The notes beneath the pieces are model-generated. The model was not told where the DNA came from. It worked only from the letters and a program-made list of their open reading frames with translations, and did not search any database. From assembly GCF_017874215.1 (NCBI RefSeq), contig NZ_JAGGLB010000003.1, forward strand, positions 372,001 to 436,000: a DNA stretch of 64,000 nucleotides, read 5' to 3'. Positions 23,588-34,000 of the stretch are shown here, one piece after another. The position numbers were made by a program, and so were the translations under genes. Numbering within the stretch: position 1 is the stretch's first letter; the number at the start of each line of letters is the position of its first letter. Origin of the DNA: Paenibacillus eucommiae (GTDB lineage: Bacteria; Bacillota; Bacilli; Paenibacillales; NBRC-103111).

Positions 23588-23771
23588 GTTACGGACATGA
23601 GGTCCGCTATTTTATTATTTATCTCTGTTTTGCGAGAATTACGGACATTGGTTCCGCTTTTGCCCTAAATCCATGATTTTGACGCCATTTCAGCGTCAAT
23701 AACGGCTCTCATGTCCGTGACTGCCACAAAAACCTTTGAATTTCTAAAATAACGGATCTGAGGTCCGCAAG
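23588..23771. repeat. Cluster of four short ACGGACATGAGGTCCG palindromes
   Basis: Four related units lie at 23589-23608, 23639-23658, 23701-23719 (inverted) and 23751-23769, with consensus TTACGGACATGAGGTCCGCT. Each can fold as CGGAC-N4/5-GTCCG. A further hairpin GACGC-N7-GCGTC (23681-23697) sits between them. This family is distinct from the larger interspersed element. Confidence 0.75.
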
Positions 23772-23793
23772 GTCTGCACAGTTTATCGATAAC

Positions 23794-23822
23794 AAAAAAA
23801 AGATCCCCGAAGGGATCCTTTT
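23794..23822. terminator. Short bidirectional terminator-like hairpin
   Basis: GATCCC (23802-23807) pairs with GGGATC (23812-23817) around CGAA, with an A8 run on the left and CTTTT on the right. Confidence 0.6.
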
Positions 23823-24114
23823 GACGGTGTTGATTAGATCAATTCAAAGCCTTACTTCAAAAAATTAATTTTGAATGTTGGATCGTTATTAATAACAATC
23901 ATTTGTTCAGCTAGAATGACGACTTGCAGTCAGTTGTTTCTTTAAATAGCCCAACGGAACCACACCTCTCTTCACCGTCCTTACTATATTGTCCCTTATG
24001 ATTAATGTTTATACATGCAAGAGGAAAATAATCATTAAAAAAAAATCGGATACCATTACCCCTTAAGGACAACACTATGAGCGCGTTATAAAATTCAATC
24101 ATGAGGTGATTTAG

Positions 24115-24246
24115 TTGAAGAATCAAAGCATTGAACAACAAAACGAAAGCTTTAAAAAGCAAAGCGAAGAAGCTCAGAAAAGTAAGAGCAGCACGCTTCC
24201 TCCTTCCGACAAAAAATTACATCAGCCAAACCGTCCTTCAGTTTAA
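24115..24246 (+). CDS. Small hydrophilic protein, possibly spore-associated
   Basis: A 43-residue frame opening at TTG 24115, eight bases after GAGGTGA. It is rich in Gln, Lys, Ser and Asn with a Pro-rich end (MKNQSIEQQNESFKKQSEEA ... NRPSV). There is no membrane segment. The composition recalls minor small spore proteins, but I cannot assign a family. The strong site and the hairpin after its stop support a real gene. A minus-strand frame over the same region is judged a shadow. Confidence 0.5.
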   Translation: MKNQSIEQQNESFKKQSEEAQKSKSSTLPPSDKKLHQPNRPSV

Positions 24247-24278
24247 TCGTTCGTAATGTGAAGTGCAATACCAAAGCC

Positions 24279-24324
24279 AACAAACACCACTCTACAGCAG
24301 GATAGCTGTGAGGTGGTGTTTGTT
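24279..24324 (+). terminator. Terminator-like hairpin without a T tract
   Basis: AACAAACACCAC (24279-24290) pairs with GTGGTGTTTGTT (24313-24324), with an inner ACAGC/GCTGT stem. It lies 32 bases past the 43-residue ORF, but the following bases (AGTAGCGGG) are not T-rich. Confidence 0.5.
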
Positions 24325-24358
24325 AGTAGCGGGTTGATTCCACAAAAAAAGAAATTAA

Positions 24359-24399
24359 TTAATGGCATTAAATAACACGAAAATGGTTAATGTCATTAA
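24359..24399. promoter_or_regulatory. Pair of TTAATGNCATTAA dyads
   Basis: TTAATGGCATTAA (24359-24371) and TTAATGTCATTAA (24387-24399) are 28 bp apart centre to centre, about the spacing for binding on one DNA face with some looping. They lie between two convergent genes, so no promoter is obvious. Confidence 0.4.
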
Positions 24400-24449
24400 T
24401 AAAAAACACTCGAAAAATGTCGTATTTTAGTTAACCACGTTAAGTTTTA

Positions 24450-24704
24450 TCAACTTCTGTCTTCTTTTGAGCTATTGGCGAATGTTAGGCCCTTTTCCGC
24501 AAGGGCAAGACGGATCAGGCCCAGCGCCTTTGGCCCCATCCCATGCAGCTTCAAAACCTCAGCTTCCGTCACTTTGCCGAATTGTTCAAGCTTCAAGTAC
24601 CCAGCATTAGTAAGCGCTCGAGTTGCCGGCTTGCCAAGCCCCTTCGGAAGATCCGATTCCGATTCATCGCTTTCCAGTCTAGTATCATTTGTGTTTTTTG
24701 GCAT
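24450..24704 (-). CDS. Helix-hairpin-helix (RNA polymerase alpha-CTD-like) DNA-binding protein
   Basis: An 84-residue protein. After a charged lead, LPKGLGKPATRALTNAGYLK, LEQFGKVTEAEVLKLHGMGP and KALGLIRLALAEKG match the fold of the RNA polymerase alpha C-terminal domain and related helix-hairpin-helix proteins. Small stand-alone members are common in Bacillota and likely bind DNA. The partner is unknown. It is monocistronic. Confidence 0.75.
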   Translation of the reverse strand: MPKNTNDTRLESDESESDLPKGLGKPATRALTNAGYLKLEQFGKVTEAEVLKLHGMGPKALGLIRLALAEKGLTFANSSKEDRS

Positions 24705-24807
24705 ATTAATCCCGCCTTTTCCTTTACTGATCTTGATTTTATCACCAGTATACCATGTTAAACTAGGTAATGGTTTCTTTCAAATTGCTATCAATATTTC
24801 TTTATTT

Positions 24808-26619
24808 TCACTCAGCACTATCAGCCAGGATTTGCATTATCCCCTTAAAAAGTGGTATCGCCTTATTTTCCTCACGTAGACCTGCATGCTCTACAACGAC
24901 TGCTACAGCATACTTAGGTGAACTTGTTGGGCCAAATCCAATGAACCATTGGTTTACCTTTTCCTGCTCGCCCACCCGCACCTGGGCAGTTCCAGATTTT
25001 CCTGCAAGCTCCCATGTCCCTCCCTGAAGACCCTTCCCTGTGCCATCCGTTACAACGGTCTCCATCCACTTCAGAATTTTACGGCTAGCTGCCGCTGACA
25101 CGCGTTGATTTTTTTTATTGTTCACTTTTTTAACAGGAAAACGCAGCAGCGTCTGATCCGTTTGATAGCGAATATCTGTTGCCACCCTTGGCGCGAAAAC
25201 CTCTCCTCCGTGGAGAAGGGTGACGACCATATTAGCAGCTTGTAGCGGAGTCATCCTGACATCACGCTGACCGATCGCTGTCTGTATTCTTACTCCTTCG
25301 TCCTCTGGTGTTTCGGATGCAAACAATTGTCCCTTCTCTTCAGCGTCCAACTGTTCAAGCTGCCCGTACTTCCTCGAAGAACCAGACCATCCTTGCTCAG
25401 TAAGCAGACCGAGCTTTCTGGCATAAAGCTCCAACTGTTTAGAGCTCAATCTTTTCATGACCTCGGCAAATACAATATTGCAGGACTCGGCGAAGCCTTC
25501 CTCCAATGTCAAATGTCCATGACCTTCCTTTTTCCAACAGGTAAATCCATATTTTCCGAGAGCCCCTTCACAATTAAATGTTTCATCAGGCTTAACGACC
25601 CCTTCGTCCAAAGCAGCGGCCGCGACAACGGTTTTGAAAATAGAGCCTGGCGTCATCGCCTTAAGCGCATGATTGCTCCAGTTATTCTCTTTAAGATCGA
25701 TATGATCGGGATTATAAGCAGGCCGGCTAGCCATTACCCTTATATCGCTCTGCTCTGCATCAAGCACAACAACAGCCCCTTCTTTTACCTTCAGCTTGTC
25801 CATAAGGGCTTCAATTTTTTGTTGAATATCCATATCTATAGTGGTAATCACTTTAAGCGGATAGTGGCTGTTGCTTGGCTTAATCAGTCTCATCCCCAAG
25901 CCTTCTAACATCCGGTTCGCATTATCGGTAAAGTAAGAAATTGAAGTAGCACCTACTCCCCTAAGCCATGGCTCAAATGTCTTTTCCAGGCCTGCACCTC
26001 CAATCTTGCTAGCAAGGGTAAGTTCGCCAGAGGCAAGCTGATCTGTAAAGGTCTGCGCAATTCTTTCCGGATTCTCACCAATAAATCCGATGAGCTGTTT
26101 AGCTGTCATGCTATCTGGATAACGTATTTCAGAATAGACAACTTTACTATAGGATAACTGCAAGCTCTCTATATCTTGAGCTTGCTCCTTGGTTAGCGAA
26201 GTTGGAATACCATTATTGTCCGCTGACCATAAGCGTGGTACCTTGGAAGCTTGGACGAAGGCCGTCCATGATTCTTCATCCGTTTTCAAGATGGCGGCTA
26301 GCTGCTTTGCACGATTTTCATCCTTTTGCTGGTTAGACTTATCGGGAAACACAGCTAGGGCAATGATGGGTTCCCCTGTCAAGGAGCGCAGCTTGCGATC
26401 GTAAATGTTGCCGCGGCCAGTTGTAAGAACCAGTGATTTCTGCCGTTGGATAACTGAATTTCTGACGATATCTTTTTTCTGGTCCGTATATATATGAGGG
26501 CTTAGAAATTGAAGCCAGAAAAGTCTGCCAGCAATACACGCAAGAAGCAGCGTTAATATGAGCAATGTGATGAACATTCTTCTTTTTTCGAGATCGCCGC
26601 TTGTCTGTGTTTTTTCCAA
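24808..26619 (-). CDS. Class B penicillin-binding protein (transpeptidase)
   Basis: A 603-residue peptidoglycan transpeptidase. A single N-terminal anchor (residues 14-34) is followed by a dimerisation region (RGNIYDRKLRSLTGEPIIAL) and the penicillin-binding domain with all three active-site motifs: SxxK as PGSIFK, SxN as ESCNIVF, and K-S-G as AGKSGTAQVRVGEQEKVNQ. WFIGFGPTSSPKYAVAVVVE supports a PbpA/SpoVD-type class B enzyme. The TTG start follows GGAG by ten bases. It is monocistronic, with element copy 3 upstream, and cross-links cell-wall peptides outside the membrane. Confidence 0.92.
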   Translation of the reverse strand: MEKTQTSGDLEKRRMFITLLILTLLLACIAGRLFWLQFLSPHIYTDQKKDIVRNSVIQRQKSLVLTTGRGNIYDRKLRSLTGEPIIALAVFPDKSNQQKDENRAKQLAAILKTDEESWTAFVQASKVPRLWSADNNGIPTSLTKEQAQDIESLQLSYSKVVYSEIRYPDSMTAKQLIGFIGENPERIAQTFTDQLASGELTLASKIGGAGLEKTFEPWLRGVGATSISYFTDNANRMLEGLGMRLIKPSNSHYPLKVITTIDMDIQQKIEALMDKLKVKEGAVVVLDAEQSDIRVMASRPAYNPDHIDLKENNWSNHALKAMTPGSIFKTVVAAAALDEGVVKPDETFNCEGALGKYGFTCWKKEGHGHLTLEEGFAESCNIVFAEVMKRLSSKQLELYARKLGLLTEQGWSGSSRKYGQLEQLDAEEKGQLFASETPEDEGVRIQTAIGQRDVRMTPLQAANMVVTLLHGGEVFAPRVATDIRYQTDQTLLRFPVKKVNNKKNQRVSAAASRKILKWMETVVTDGTGKGLQGGTWELAGKSGTAQVRVGEQEKVNQWFIGFGPTSSPKYAVAVVVEHAGLREENKAIPLFKGIMQILADSAE

Positions 26620-26696
26620 GGTGTCTTCGCTCCTATCGTGACTAGATTCATTCCTATTCTAATTATGAACTTCTATGCGAGGAAACAAACATATAG

Positions 26697-26940
26697 AAAA
26701 AAAGCCTTGCTGGTATCCTTAGAGGAGCGTGCTCGAAACTCGGGTGCATTACGTAAGGGAAAGACTGTCTGCTCCAGTCGCTGTTAAAGATTTGTTCTCT
26801 TGAATGGTATAGATGAGGAGGTAGAACAAATCTTTAAATGCGGACGCTATCACTCTTCCACCAACAACCATTCCCTCTCTCAGTTGCAAAGTGCAAGCAC
26901 ACCACGCTCAAATGGACAGCACCAAGGCATCTGATTTCTG
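26697..26940 (+). repeat. Interspersed nested-palindrome element, copy 3 (degenerate)
   Basis: It keeps the inner AAAGATTTGTTC / GAACAAATCTTT arms and the TTGAATGG...GATGAGGAGGT loop, and the left arm AAAAAAAGCCTTGC. The outer stem is badly decayed (left GGAAAGACTGTCTG against right CCAACAACCATTCCC). No TTAACGATG hairpins follow. It lies upstream of the PBP gene. Confidence 0.75.
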
Positions 26941-27009
26941 AGGAGAAGAGGGAGTGACTGCAATGAGCATTTGGACATCTGTGCGCAGATACCAAGAGGT
27001 AGGTACATA

Positions 27010-27041
27010 AGAAAAAGCCGTTCTCCACAAATCGGAGAACG
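27010..27041 (-). terminator. Intrinsic terminator of the MCP gene
   Basis: GCCGTTCTCC (27015-27024) pairs with GGAGAACGGC (27032-27041) and reads on the minus strand into TTTTTCTT. Confidence 0.9.
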
Positions 27042-27075
27042 GCCATGACGTGCTATAACTGCTATGGAGGATTAC

Positions 27076-29172
27076 TTATTCCACCCTGAATTTAGAAAGC
27101 GTCGTTTTGAGGGAATCGGACAGCTCTTCCAGCTTGTTCGATAGCTTCACCAAGCCCTCGCTGATGCTCAGCTGCTCGGAGCTAAGCGAAGCAACCTCTT
27201 CCGAGGTGGCTAAGGACTCCTCTGCTACTGCACTGACATTCGTCATTGCATCGGAGAGCACCATCTGGGACTGATCCAGCGTGCTGATCGAGTCACTGAC
27301 TGCGCTAAGCTGCTCAATAAACCCGCCCATGTGGCTGGCAACCTGTTGGAAAATAATATCCGCTTCTTTAACCGACAGGATCTGCTCCTGAAAGATTGGA
27401 GTCGCGTTCGATAGTACCTTAACCGTCTGGTCGATTTCACCTTGAATTGTCTCGGTGATTTGTCCGACTACGTCGATCGACTGACGAGACTGATCCGCAA
27501 GCTTGCGGATTTCGTCCGCTACAACCATAAAGCCTTTACCAGCAGCGCCTGCACGAGCGGCTTCAATCGTAGCATTAAGTGAAAGAATATTGGTTTGTTT
27601 CGTTAAGTTGTTGAGCACATCGAGAATTTTGCGGATGGATTTGGTGCTTTCCTTCAGGTTGTCAACCTTCTCAACCATCGAGCGCATCATATCCTCAGTC
27701 AGATTCGTCTTGTTGATCAGCTCAGACATATATTTGGTTCCCTGCTCGCTGGAGCTCTGAACATCTGCAGCTGAAGTGCCCATCTCAAGATTCGCTTCGA
27801 TTACCTGTTTCATTTGCATACCGATGTGATGTGTCAACTCATTGCCTTTTTCCGACTCAGTTGCCAGTCCGGCTGCACCGCTTGAGATTTCGTCGGTCGC
27901 TATGGCAATTTCTCTAGCTGCAATTGCTGTTGTTTTGGACGAATTGGTCAGCTCAGCTGCCGTCTCCAGAACCTGTTGAGCAGAGAGGCTTGTCTGTTGA
28001 ACCAGCGTCGTGATCTGCAGCATCATCGTATCAAAGCTCTCGCCCAGCTGGCCAATTTCATCTTGTGATTTATACCCGGCCCTAACTGTCAGATTCCCTT
28101 TCGCACCCTGCTGCATCAGATTGCGAAGATTAACAAGCGGCTTCCCGATCATCCGGACCATCCATAATCCAATCAGAACAGCAATAACAGCTGCAATAAG
28201 CGCTACAATCAAGGTGAAATTGAAAATTTTCTTGGCATCCTTGACAAGTGAGCTTACGGGCATAAAACCGATGATGTTCCAATCAGTAATATTGCTTTTA
28301 TAAAATACGACGAGCTCATCTTGAGGGGTTTCAAAGGTACCTAGCCCTGCAGCCAACTGCTCTTCACTTAGCTGGATAATTGCATCCTTTTCCAAGTCAC
28401 TATTGTCTTTAACCGCAATATTTTTGTTTTGCTGGTTAGTGATAATAATTTGACTCTGATCTCCCAATTCAATTTGTGCAAGCTCTTTATTCAGTACATC
28501 CGTACCAATTTCAAGGACTAGAACAGTTTCTCTGGTGCTGGTTGTGCTGCTGAGCAGTCTCCCGAGAGCAAAAGAGCTGCTCGTTTTCGAATACCCCTCT
28601 ACCTTAGAATCCAGCCAAATGGCCGCGCCATTTGCTTCAACCACTTTTTTAAACCAATCAGCCTCAGCCATATTGTCAAAATCCTTGCTCTTTCCGTTGC
28701 AGCACATCGTAATTAATTGTCCGTCTGTACTGTAGAGCTGTGCCGATTTAATTGAACTGTTGCCTGCAAGAATGGAAGTGAATTTTTCGTCTATTAACAG
28801 AACAAGCTCTTTACGCTCATAGGCTGTATTATCGCCTTTAAGAATTTGAACATATGTATCGTGAAAATTACTATCAAGTGAAAGCTGCAGCGTAATGTCG
28901 TCATAAATGCGATACAGGTAATCCAGCTTCTGTCCTGCTTGCTTGATCGTCTGCTCACTGGAGTCGGACACTTTTTGCTGAATCACACTTCTGGAAACCT
29001 GATAAGAAAAAATACCCATGACCAGCACAAAGGACAAAATACTAATAAAAAATATAAGAAAAAGCTTCATACCAACTGATTTCAGTGGATTTGTGATGCG
29101 CACCTGCTTGAGTCCCTCCAGGTCCTTAGAACCAGTTTTGCTTTGATTTTTCATTTTTTTGGAATCTCCCAT
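27076..29172 (-). CDS. Methyl-accepting chemotaxis protein
   Basis: A 698-residue transmembrane chemoreceptor. TM1 lies at about 32-55; a large extracytoplasmic dCache-type sensor (about 56-315, with [20 protein letters not shown]) follows; TM2 is at about 320-342; then a HAMP domain and a long coiled-coil signalling domain with the conserved tip ([20 protein letters not shown] then [20 protein letters not shown]). It should relay ligand binding to CheA/CheW. No chemotaxis kinase genes are here. The ligand is unknown. It is a single gene with its own terminator. Confidence 0.92.
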   Translation of the reverse strand: MGDSKKMKNQSKTGSKDLEGLKQVRITNPLKSVGMKLFLIFFISILSFVLVMGIFSYQVSRSVIQQKVSDSSEQTIKQAGQKLDYLYRIYDDITLQLSLDSNFHDTYVQILKGDNTAYERKELVLLIDEKFTSILAGNSSIKSAQLYSTDGQLITMCCNGKSKDFDNMAEADWFKKVVEANGAAIWLDSKVEGYSKTSSSFALGRLLSSTTSTRETVLVLEIGTDVLNKELAQIELGDQSQIIITNQQNKNIAVKDNSDLEKDAIIQLSEEQLAAGLGTFETPQDELVVFYKSNITDWNIIGFMPVSSLVKDAKKIFNFTLIVALIAAVIAVLIGLWMVRMIGKPLVNLRNLMQQGAKGNLTVRAGYKSQDEIGQLGESFDTMMLQITTLVQQTSLSAQQVLETAAELTNSSKTTAIAAREIAIATDEISSGAAGLATESEKGNELTHHIGMQMKQVIEANLEMGTSAADVQSSSEQGTKYMSELINKTNLTEDMMRSMVEKVDNLKESTKSIRKILDVLNNLTKQTNILSLNATIEAARAGAAGKGFMVVADEIRKLADQSRQSIDVVGQITETIQGEIDQTVKVLSNATPIFQEQILSVKEADIIFQQVASHMGGFIEQLSAVSDSISTLDQSQMVLSDAMTNVSAVAEESLATSEEVASLSSEQLSISEGLVKLSNKLEELSDSLKTTLSKFRVE

Positions 29173-29433
29173 TTGGTTTATAATTCCTTTCTAGTTCTTT
29201 TTTCATAACTGAATTCGACACAGTCATACAATATCCTTTATGAAGCGCTCCCAAATTTTAAAAAAAGTAAATCCGCAGTCGCAGCTTACAGTTCAGATAT
29301 GTAAAATCGTTTTTAACTCCCCCATACAATTCATCGACAAATAGAGCCTGAAAATAAAGAGTAGTCATGTAAAAGATAAAATTAAAATACATTACTAGTA
29401 ACTATCCTATTAAAAATGAAAGGTGGTTGGCCT

Positions 29434-30111
29434 ATGAATGACCCGCACTCCCTCATATCGTCTCCAGCGACGAATGCTTCATGCTCCCATAATAACAAGT
29501 GTTTGATTGAGGTCTCAGGCGAAGGCACAGTTTCTGCAGCACCTGACAAAACGATAATTGTGCTAGGAGCTACGACTGAAAACATAAGCCTGGCTGCTGC
29601 TCAAAAGGAAAATGCTGCAATAATAACGAATGTGGTGAATGCAATGATGAAATTGGGAATTCCGAAGGAGAATATTCAAACGATCACTTACAACATTGAT
29701 ACCCAATACAATTATGAGGATGGCAAACAAACGTTCCGGGGATACAAAGTGACGCACCTGCTGCAAATCAGCATCCCGAGCGTTAATCAAACAGGGCTTA
29801 TCTTGGACACAGCGGTGCAAAATGGTGCCAACTCGGTTACGAGTATTCAATTTATGGTGGGACAACCAGATGCTTACTACAATCAAGCATTAACACTAGC
29901 CATTAGAAATGGCCAGCAAAAAGCAATGACCATAGCAAAAAGCTTCGGAGTGACTCTGGATAGAACGCCGAATCAAGTTCAAGAAGTAGCCCGTGGACAT
30001 GAACCCTCGCCCTACCCGATTTCACTAATGGCCAAAAGTGAAGCCACTCCTATTCAACCGGGAGAATTGAAAATTTCTGCTGCAGTTCGGATCGTTTATT
30101 CTTTTAGTTAA
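29434..30111 (+). CDS. SIMPL-domain (DUF541) protein
   Basis: A 225-residue protein with a SIMPL domain throughout: LIEVSGEGTVSAAPDKTIIV, MMKLGIPKENIQTITYNIDT, KVTHLLQISIPSVNQTGLIL, and RNGQQKAMTIAKSFGVTLDR. No clear signal peptide is present, whereas many SIMPL proteins are exported. The ATG at 29434 follows AAGGTGG by seven bases. The function is poorly known; some members associate with signalling or envelope proteins. It converges with the P450 gene. Confidence 0.85.
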   Translation: MNDPHSLISSPATNASCSHNNKCLIEVSGEGTVSAAPDKTIIVLGATTENISLAAAQKENAAIITNVVNAMMKLGIPKENIQTITYNIDTQYNYEDGKQTFRGYKVTHLLQISIPSVNQTGLILDTAVQNGANSVTSIQFMVGQPDAYYNQALTLAIRNGQQKAMTIAKSFGVTLDRTPNQVQEVARGHEPSPYPISLMAKSEATPIQPGELKISAAVRIVYSFS

Positions 30112-30138
30112 TCTTAATGTCGTACTTAAAAGAGGTAC

Positions 30139-33100
30139 TTACAGCCCGGACCAAACGTCCTTAACATAACGCTGATTACGCTCCAGCTGAGCAAGCCATG
30201 CGCGGGACTCTTCCTCTGTGATACCGTGGGCATCGCCGTATGCGCTCCATAGAACATGTTCAACGGCTGGAGTCATACGGCTTCCATCCCCGCATATATA
30301 GAGCTTTCCGCCTTGATCCAGAAGTCTGATCCATTCCTTTGCATTTTGGAGCATCAGGTCCTGCACATAGGTTTTCGGATTCTCGCCAGATCGGGAAAAT
30401 GCTGTATAGAGCGTTAGCAAGCCATCCTGCTGATAAGCTTCTAGTTCGTCCTGGTACAGGAAATCTTCATCAGGGTTGCGGCAGCCAAAATACAAATGAG
30501 CTTCCCCTAAACGTTTGCCTTCTTCCTTCCACACTTTCCTAGCCTGCAGAAACCCAAGAAAGGGAGCGACTCCAGTTCCTGGACCTACCATGATAATCGG
30601 TGTTTCCGGTTGATCAGGGAGCTGGAAGCCCGTCTCAGGAGTGCGGATAAAGGTAGCGATGGAAACTCCCGTCCCGCATTCTGCCAAATAATTGGAGGCC
30701 ACCCCCCGGTATTCACCGCGACCATTCCAGGCTGGGCTTTTGACTACCCGTACGGTTATACTCGCGTGATCGGCGTGCTGCCTTGGCGAGCTGGAAATGG
30801 AATAGTAGCGCGGTTTAAGCGGCGGGAGCAGTTCCAAATAAAGCTCGAAGGCTATTTCGCACGCTTCATATTTTTCTAAAAGATCCAGCATGCTGACCCG
30901 TTTTTGCAAAACCTCAGTCTTGTAAGTATCTTCTTGCAGCAGCGACTCCAATTCCTGCCTATGAGGCGGACAAACCGTGGATTTCGCGAGTTCCCTAAGC
31001 TGGGCTCGTGTAGCAGGTTCCTGCAGTTCAACACTATGGCTTAGCAAATCAGCCAAGCTGACAGGCTTGCCAAGCGGAAGATGGGCGGCGCTCCGTCCGG
31101 TTGCATGAATAATCAAATGATCGTTACCGTCCAGCTTGAAGCGGCGTAAAACACGATCAACAAGCATCTGGTTATTTTGCGGCAGAACTCCCAAATGATC
31201 CCCTTCCTTGTAGCTGATGCCTTCTGGCAGTGAAACTACAATATGCCTTGTGCTCCGTTCGCTTCTTGGCGTCAACTCACGGTTTTCTTTAACACCACAG
31301 AGGAAGGCATCATAGTTCTCAGCAAGTGGATTATCAACTAGCCCGCTGACGAATTGGACACTAAGACTGCTGCGGTCTTGGGCAGCCTGCTCGCTGAACT
31401 TTAGGTTCAGGAAGTTCATAACGTCCGGCCACATCCGCTCCCTCCACACCTCGAGCTCCTTTTCAAAGTCACCGCTCGCATCCCCTTCTCCAGGTGGAGA
31501 AAGGCGCTCCGCCCCTTTGGCAGTAAGCTGCCGGTCGATAAACTTCGGTATTTCCTGGTAGGTGCTTGCCCAGTTATGATCACCACAGCCAAAAACCGTA
31601 TACCGAACCCCGGTTAATTCACCTGGTTCCAATTTATCCAGCCATTCCACGAAGGCGGACGCATTGCCTGGAGGCTTCCCGTTATAGGAAGCTGTCACAA
31701 TAAAGACGGCCCCTTCTTTAGGCAGCTTGCCTACATAAGCATCCAATGGAGCAACCTCGCTATTGAAGCCTTGGAAACGGGCAGTATCTGCCAGCTCCCT
31801 CGCAATACCTTCAGCCGTTCCAAGATTGGAGCCATACAGTACGAGCAAAGGTGTATTATGGGCTTCTACTCCAGGTGCAAAGGCCGGCTTCTTGATCTTC
31901 TCTTCAACTATCCTCTTCTCTTCGGCTGAAAGAGTAGCTGCGGCTTGATGGCCGCGTGATTTAACTTGTATCGTAAAACCGTCTGGTTTCAAGGTTAATG
32001 TTTCTTTGACCTTTAACTGGTAGTTGCTATGGTCAATAATCTCAAAGTGCTTTAGTACCATACCAAGTACAAGTGCTGCTTCTTGCAGCGCGAACTGCTG
32101 TCCGATACAAGCTCTCTGCCCGTTGCCAAACGGTTTATAAGCATGATGAGGGATTGCGCTCGGGTCCTCGAAGCGCTCCGGCTTGAATGCCTCAGCGTCA
32201 TCGCCCCATGCATCGCGGTCCCTATGAAGAGTGGGGATCAGCACATTGACGCTGCCACCCTTTTGCACAGGAAATTCACCTGCAAGCATCGTGTCCTCTT
32301 TGGCAAACAGGGAGAATGCGGGAGCCGTTGGCCATAATCGTAAAGATTCATTCAGAATCATACGAATATATTTGAGCTCTCTGACCTGCTTATAGGTTGG
32401 AATGGGATCCTTCATAACCTGATCTACTTCTTCATATGCTTTCTGCAGCTTATCTGGATTTTTCAGAAGATAATACAGAGCGAAGGAAAGCAATCCGCTC
32501 GTGGTCTCATGACCAGCGATTAGGAATGTTATGATCTGATAACGGATATTTTCGTCATCTAATGATTCACCGGTTTCAGGATCTTTGCCGCTAAGCATAT
32601 GGGCCAGCAGATCCTCCTCGCCCTGACTGCCATGCTCCTTGCGGTCTGCGATAATTTTGTCAACCAAAGCAAACATGGTCTGAATATCATGATTAAACTG
32701 GCGCTTTGTAATGACCATCAGCTTGTCCTTGAGGCCAAGCCTTTGCAGCTGGCTCATCGCTTCATCAAGCGCCCGTGTCATGCTGATAATAAAGGGATGA
32801 GGCTGCTCCCGGTAGAAGCTGTTGAAGCGATAATTAAAACCGCACAGGCCGATCGTATCCAGCGTCAAGCGAGTCATATCTTCAGGTACTTGAACACTCT
32901 CATCAGAGTTGAGGCGGGACCACTTCTGGACGAGCTGCACAGCCAGGTCAACCATCATACAATGGTAGCCCTGCATTGCACGCTGGCTGAAGCTTGGCAG
33001 CAGAATGTTGTGGGCCTTATGCCAATTCTCTTCCTCTGTCCAGCTGGTGAAAAGCCCGTCTCCGCCAAAAGCCCGGACCTTCTGCAGTGGAGCCCAGACA

Positions 33101-33315
33101 TTCTTGTCAAACCGCGATTCGTCACACGCGTCCTTCACTAACTCATGACCGGATATATACAGATCTGATCTTCCAGGCAGGTCCATCCGGAAAATAGGGC
33201 CGAGTTCATCGGCAATCTTCATAATGGATTGTAATGGCGCATCCAGATTTATCTGCGGAAGGTTTCCTAGCGGCCCATAGGTTTTCGGCTGCGGTATGTT
33301 GCTTGTTTTAGTCAT
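30139..33315 (-). CDS. Bifunctional cytochrome P450/NADPH-P450 reductase (CYP102, BM3-like)
   Basis: A 1058-residue self-sufficient monooxygenase, close to the 1049 of P450 BM3. The heme domain has the I-helix AGHETT, the K-helix ESLRLWP, and heme-ligand Cys in [13 protein letters not shown] near residue 400. The BM3 Phe87 equivalent lies in GLFTSW. The reductase half has a flavodoxin-like FMN domain ([20 protein letters not shown]), an FAD domain ([11 protein letters not shown]) and an NADP domain ([19 protein letters not shown]). BM3 hydroxylates fatty acids near the chain end. It is monocistronic and cytoplasmic; the start has GAGGG seven bases upstream. No nearby regulator of the BM3R1 type is seen. 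Confidence 0.95.
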   Translation of the reverse strand: MTKTSNIPQPKTYGPLGNLPQINLDAPLQSIMKIADELGPIFRMDLPGRSDLYISGHELVKDACDESRFDKNVWAPLQKVRAFGGDGLFTSWTEEENWHKAHNILLPSFSQRAMQGYHCMMVDLAVQLVQKWSRLNSDESVQVPEDMTRLTLDTIGLCGFNYRFNSFYREQPHPFIISMTRALDEAMSQLQRLGLKDKLMVITKRQFNHDIQTMFALVDKIIADRKEHGSQGEEDLLAHMLSGKDPETGESLDDENIRYQIITFLIAGHETTSGLLSFALYYLLKNPDKLQKAYEEVDQVMKDPIPTYKQVRELKYIRMILNESLRLWPTAPAFSLFAKEDTMLAGEFPVQKGGSVNVLIPTLHRDRDAWGDDAEAFKPERFEDPSAIPHHAYKPFGNGQRACIGQQFALQEAALVLGMVLKHFEIIDHSNYQLKVKETLTLKPDGFTIQVKSRGHQAAATLSAEEKRIVEEKIKKPAFAPGVEAHNTPLLVLYGSNLGTAEGIARELADTARFQGFNSEVAPLDAYVGKLPKEGAVFIVTASYNGKPPGNASAFVEWLDKLEPGELTGVRYTVFGCGDHNWASTYQEIPKFIDRQLTAKGAERLSPPGEGDASGDFEKELEVWRERMWPDVMNFLNLKFSEQAAQDRSSLSVQFVSGLVDNPLAENYDAFLCGVKENRELTPRSERSTRHIVVSLPEGISYKEGDHLGVLPQNNQMLVDRVLRRFKLDGNDHLIIHATGRSAAHLPLGKPVSLADLLSHSVELQEPATRAQLRELAKSTVCPPHRQELESLLQEDTYKTEVLQKRVSMLDLLEKYEACEIAFELYLELLPPLKPRYYSISSSPRQHADHASITVRVVKSPAWNGRGEYRGVASNYLAECGTGVSIATFIRTPETGFQLPDQPETPIIMVGPGTGVAPFLGFLQARKVWKEEGKRLGEAHLYFGCRNPDEDFLYQDELEAYQQDGLLTLYTAFSRSGENPKTYVQDLMLQNAKEWIRLLDQGGKLYICGDGSRMTPAVEHVLWSAYGDAHGITEEESRAWLAQLERNQRYVKDVWSGL

Positions 33316-33398
33316 CTAATGCCCTCGCTTGTTGGGTGTGATATGACCTTATTTTTCCTGTTCGAGTAAATTTTATCCCCCTTTACTTAATTAAGTGA

Positions 33399-33815
33399 GA
33401 CACCTTGCGGCGTCCTTTGATGTGTATGTTCATGGCGTCGGTGCATAACGGAGGGAATGGCTGTGGGCTCCAGCCGCTGTTAAAGATTTGTTCCCTTGAA
33501 TGTGTCCATGAGGAGGTAGGAACAAATCTTTAAAGGCGGACGCTGCCGCTCTTCCTCCCACAGCCATTCCCTCTCTTTAGCTACAATCGCACGAACACCA
33601 GGCTCAAACGGACAGCCGGCAAGGGTTTTCTCTTTGTTGGATGAGATTTCGCAGCGGGCAGTGACGCTGGGATGAAACGACGAAGTTCGATGGAGCGCCA
33701 TGAAGCGGCCCGCTATGAAGATCGATGAAGAGCTGCTGTTTTAGCGATGTTTTTCATCGTTAAAAGCACCAGGTCAGCACCACAACCTTACTTTAACGAT
33801 GAAAAACATCGTAAA
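33399..33815 (+). repeat. Interspersed nested-palindrome element, copy 4
   Basis: Outer stem arms 33451-33467 and 33557-33573 pair perfectly over 17 bp but have a different sequence (GGGAATGGCTG core) from copies 2, 6 and 7. The inner arms are conserved. The right terminal arm ends near 33632. Two TTTTAGCGATG-type hairpins lie at 33739-33765 and 33792-33815 around a spacer shared with other copies. It lies between the SLH protein gene's terminator and the P450 start. Confidence 0.85.
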
Positions 33816-33960
33816 AATCAAGCGACAAGCACGAACAATCGGGAGAGGCCCGCTGCTATGCTGTTACTCTGTTACGATGTTACGCAATTACGCTGTTATG
33901 CAGCTAACGCCGCTGCGGGGGCTGCTACGGAATGCTCATCTCCAAACTAGCAAGCTAATA

Positions 33961-33989
33961 AAAAAAAGCGCCGCATCACTTCGCGGCGC
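33961..33989 (-). terminator. Intrinsic terminator of the SLH protein gene
   Basis: GCGCCGC (33968-33974) pairs with GCGGCGC (33983-33989) and reads on the minus strand into T7. Confidence 0.85.
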
Positions 33990-34000
33990 CTTCTTCATGA

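Noticed and set aside
33480..33701. Open frames across the interspersed elements (7774-7974, 17852-18073, 26834-27046, 33480-33701, 41816-42022, 60797-61009)
   Set aside because: They share fragments such as TLAGCPFE and SDSVRI, but the frame shifts between copies, start codons lack ribosome sites, and stem pairing explains the conserved bases. They are non-coding.
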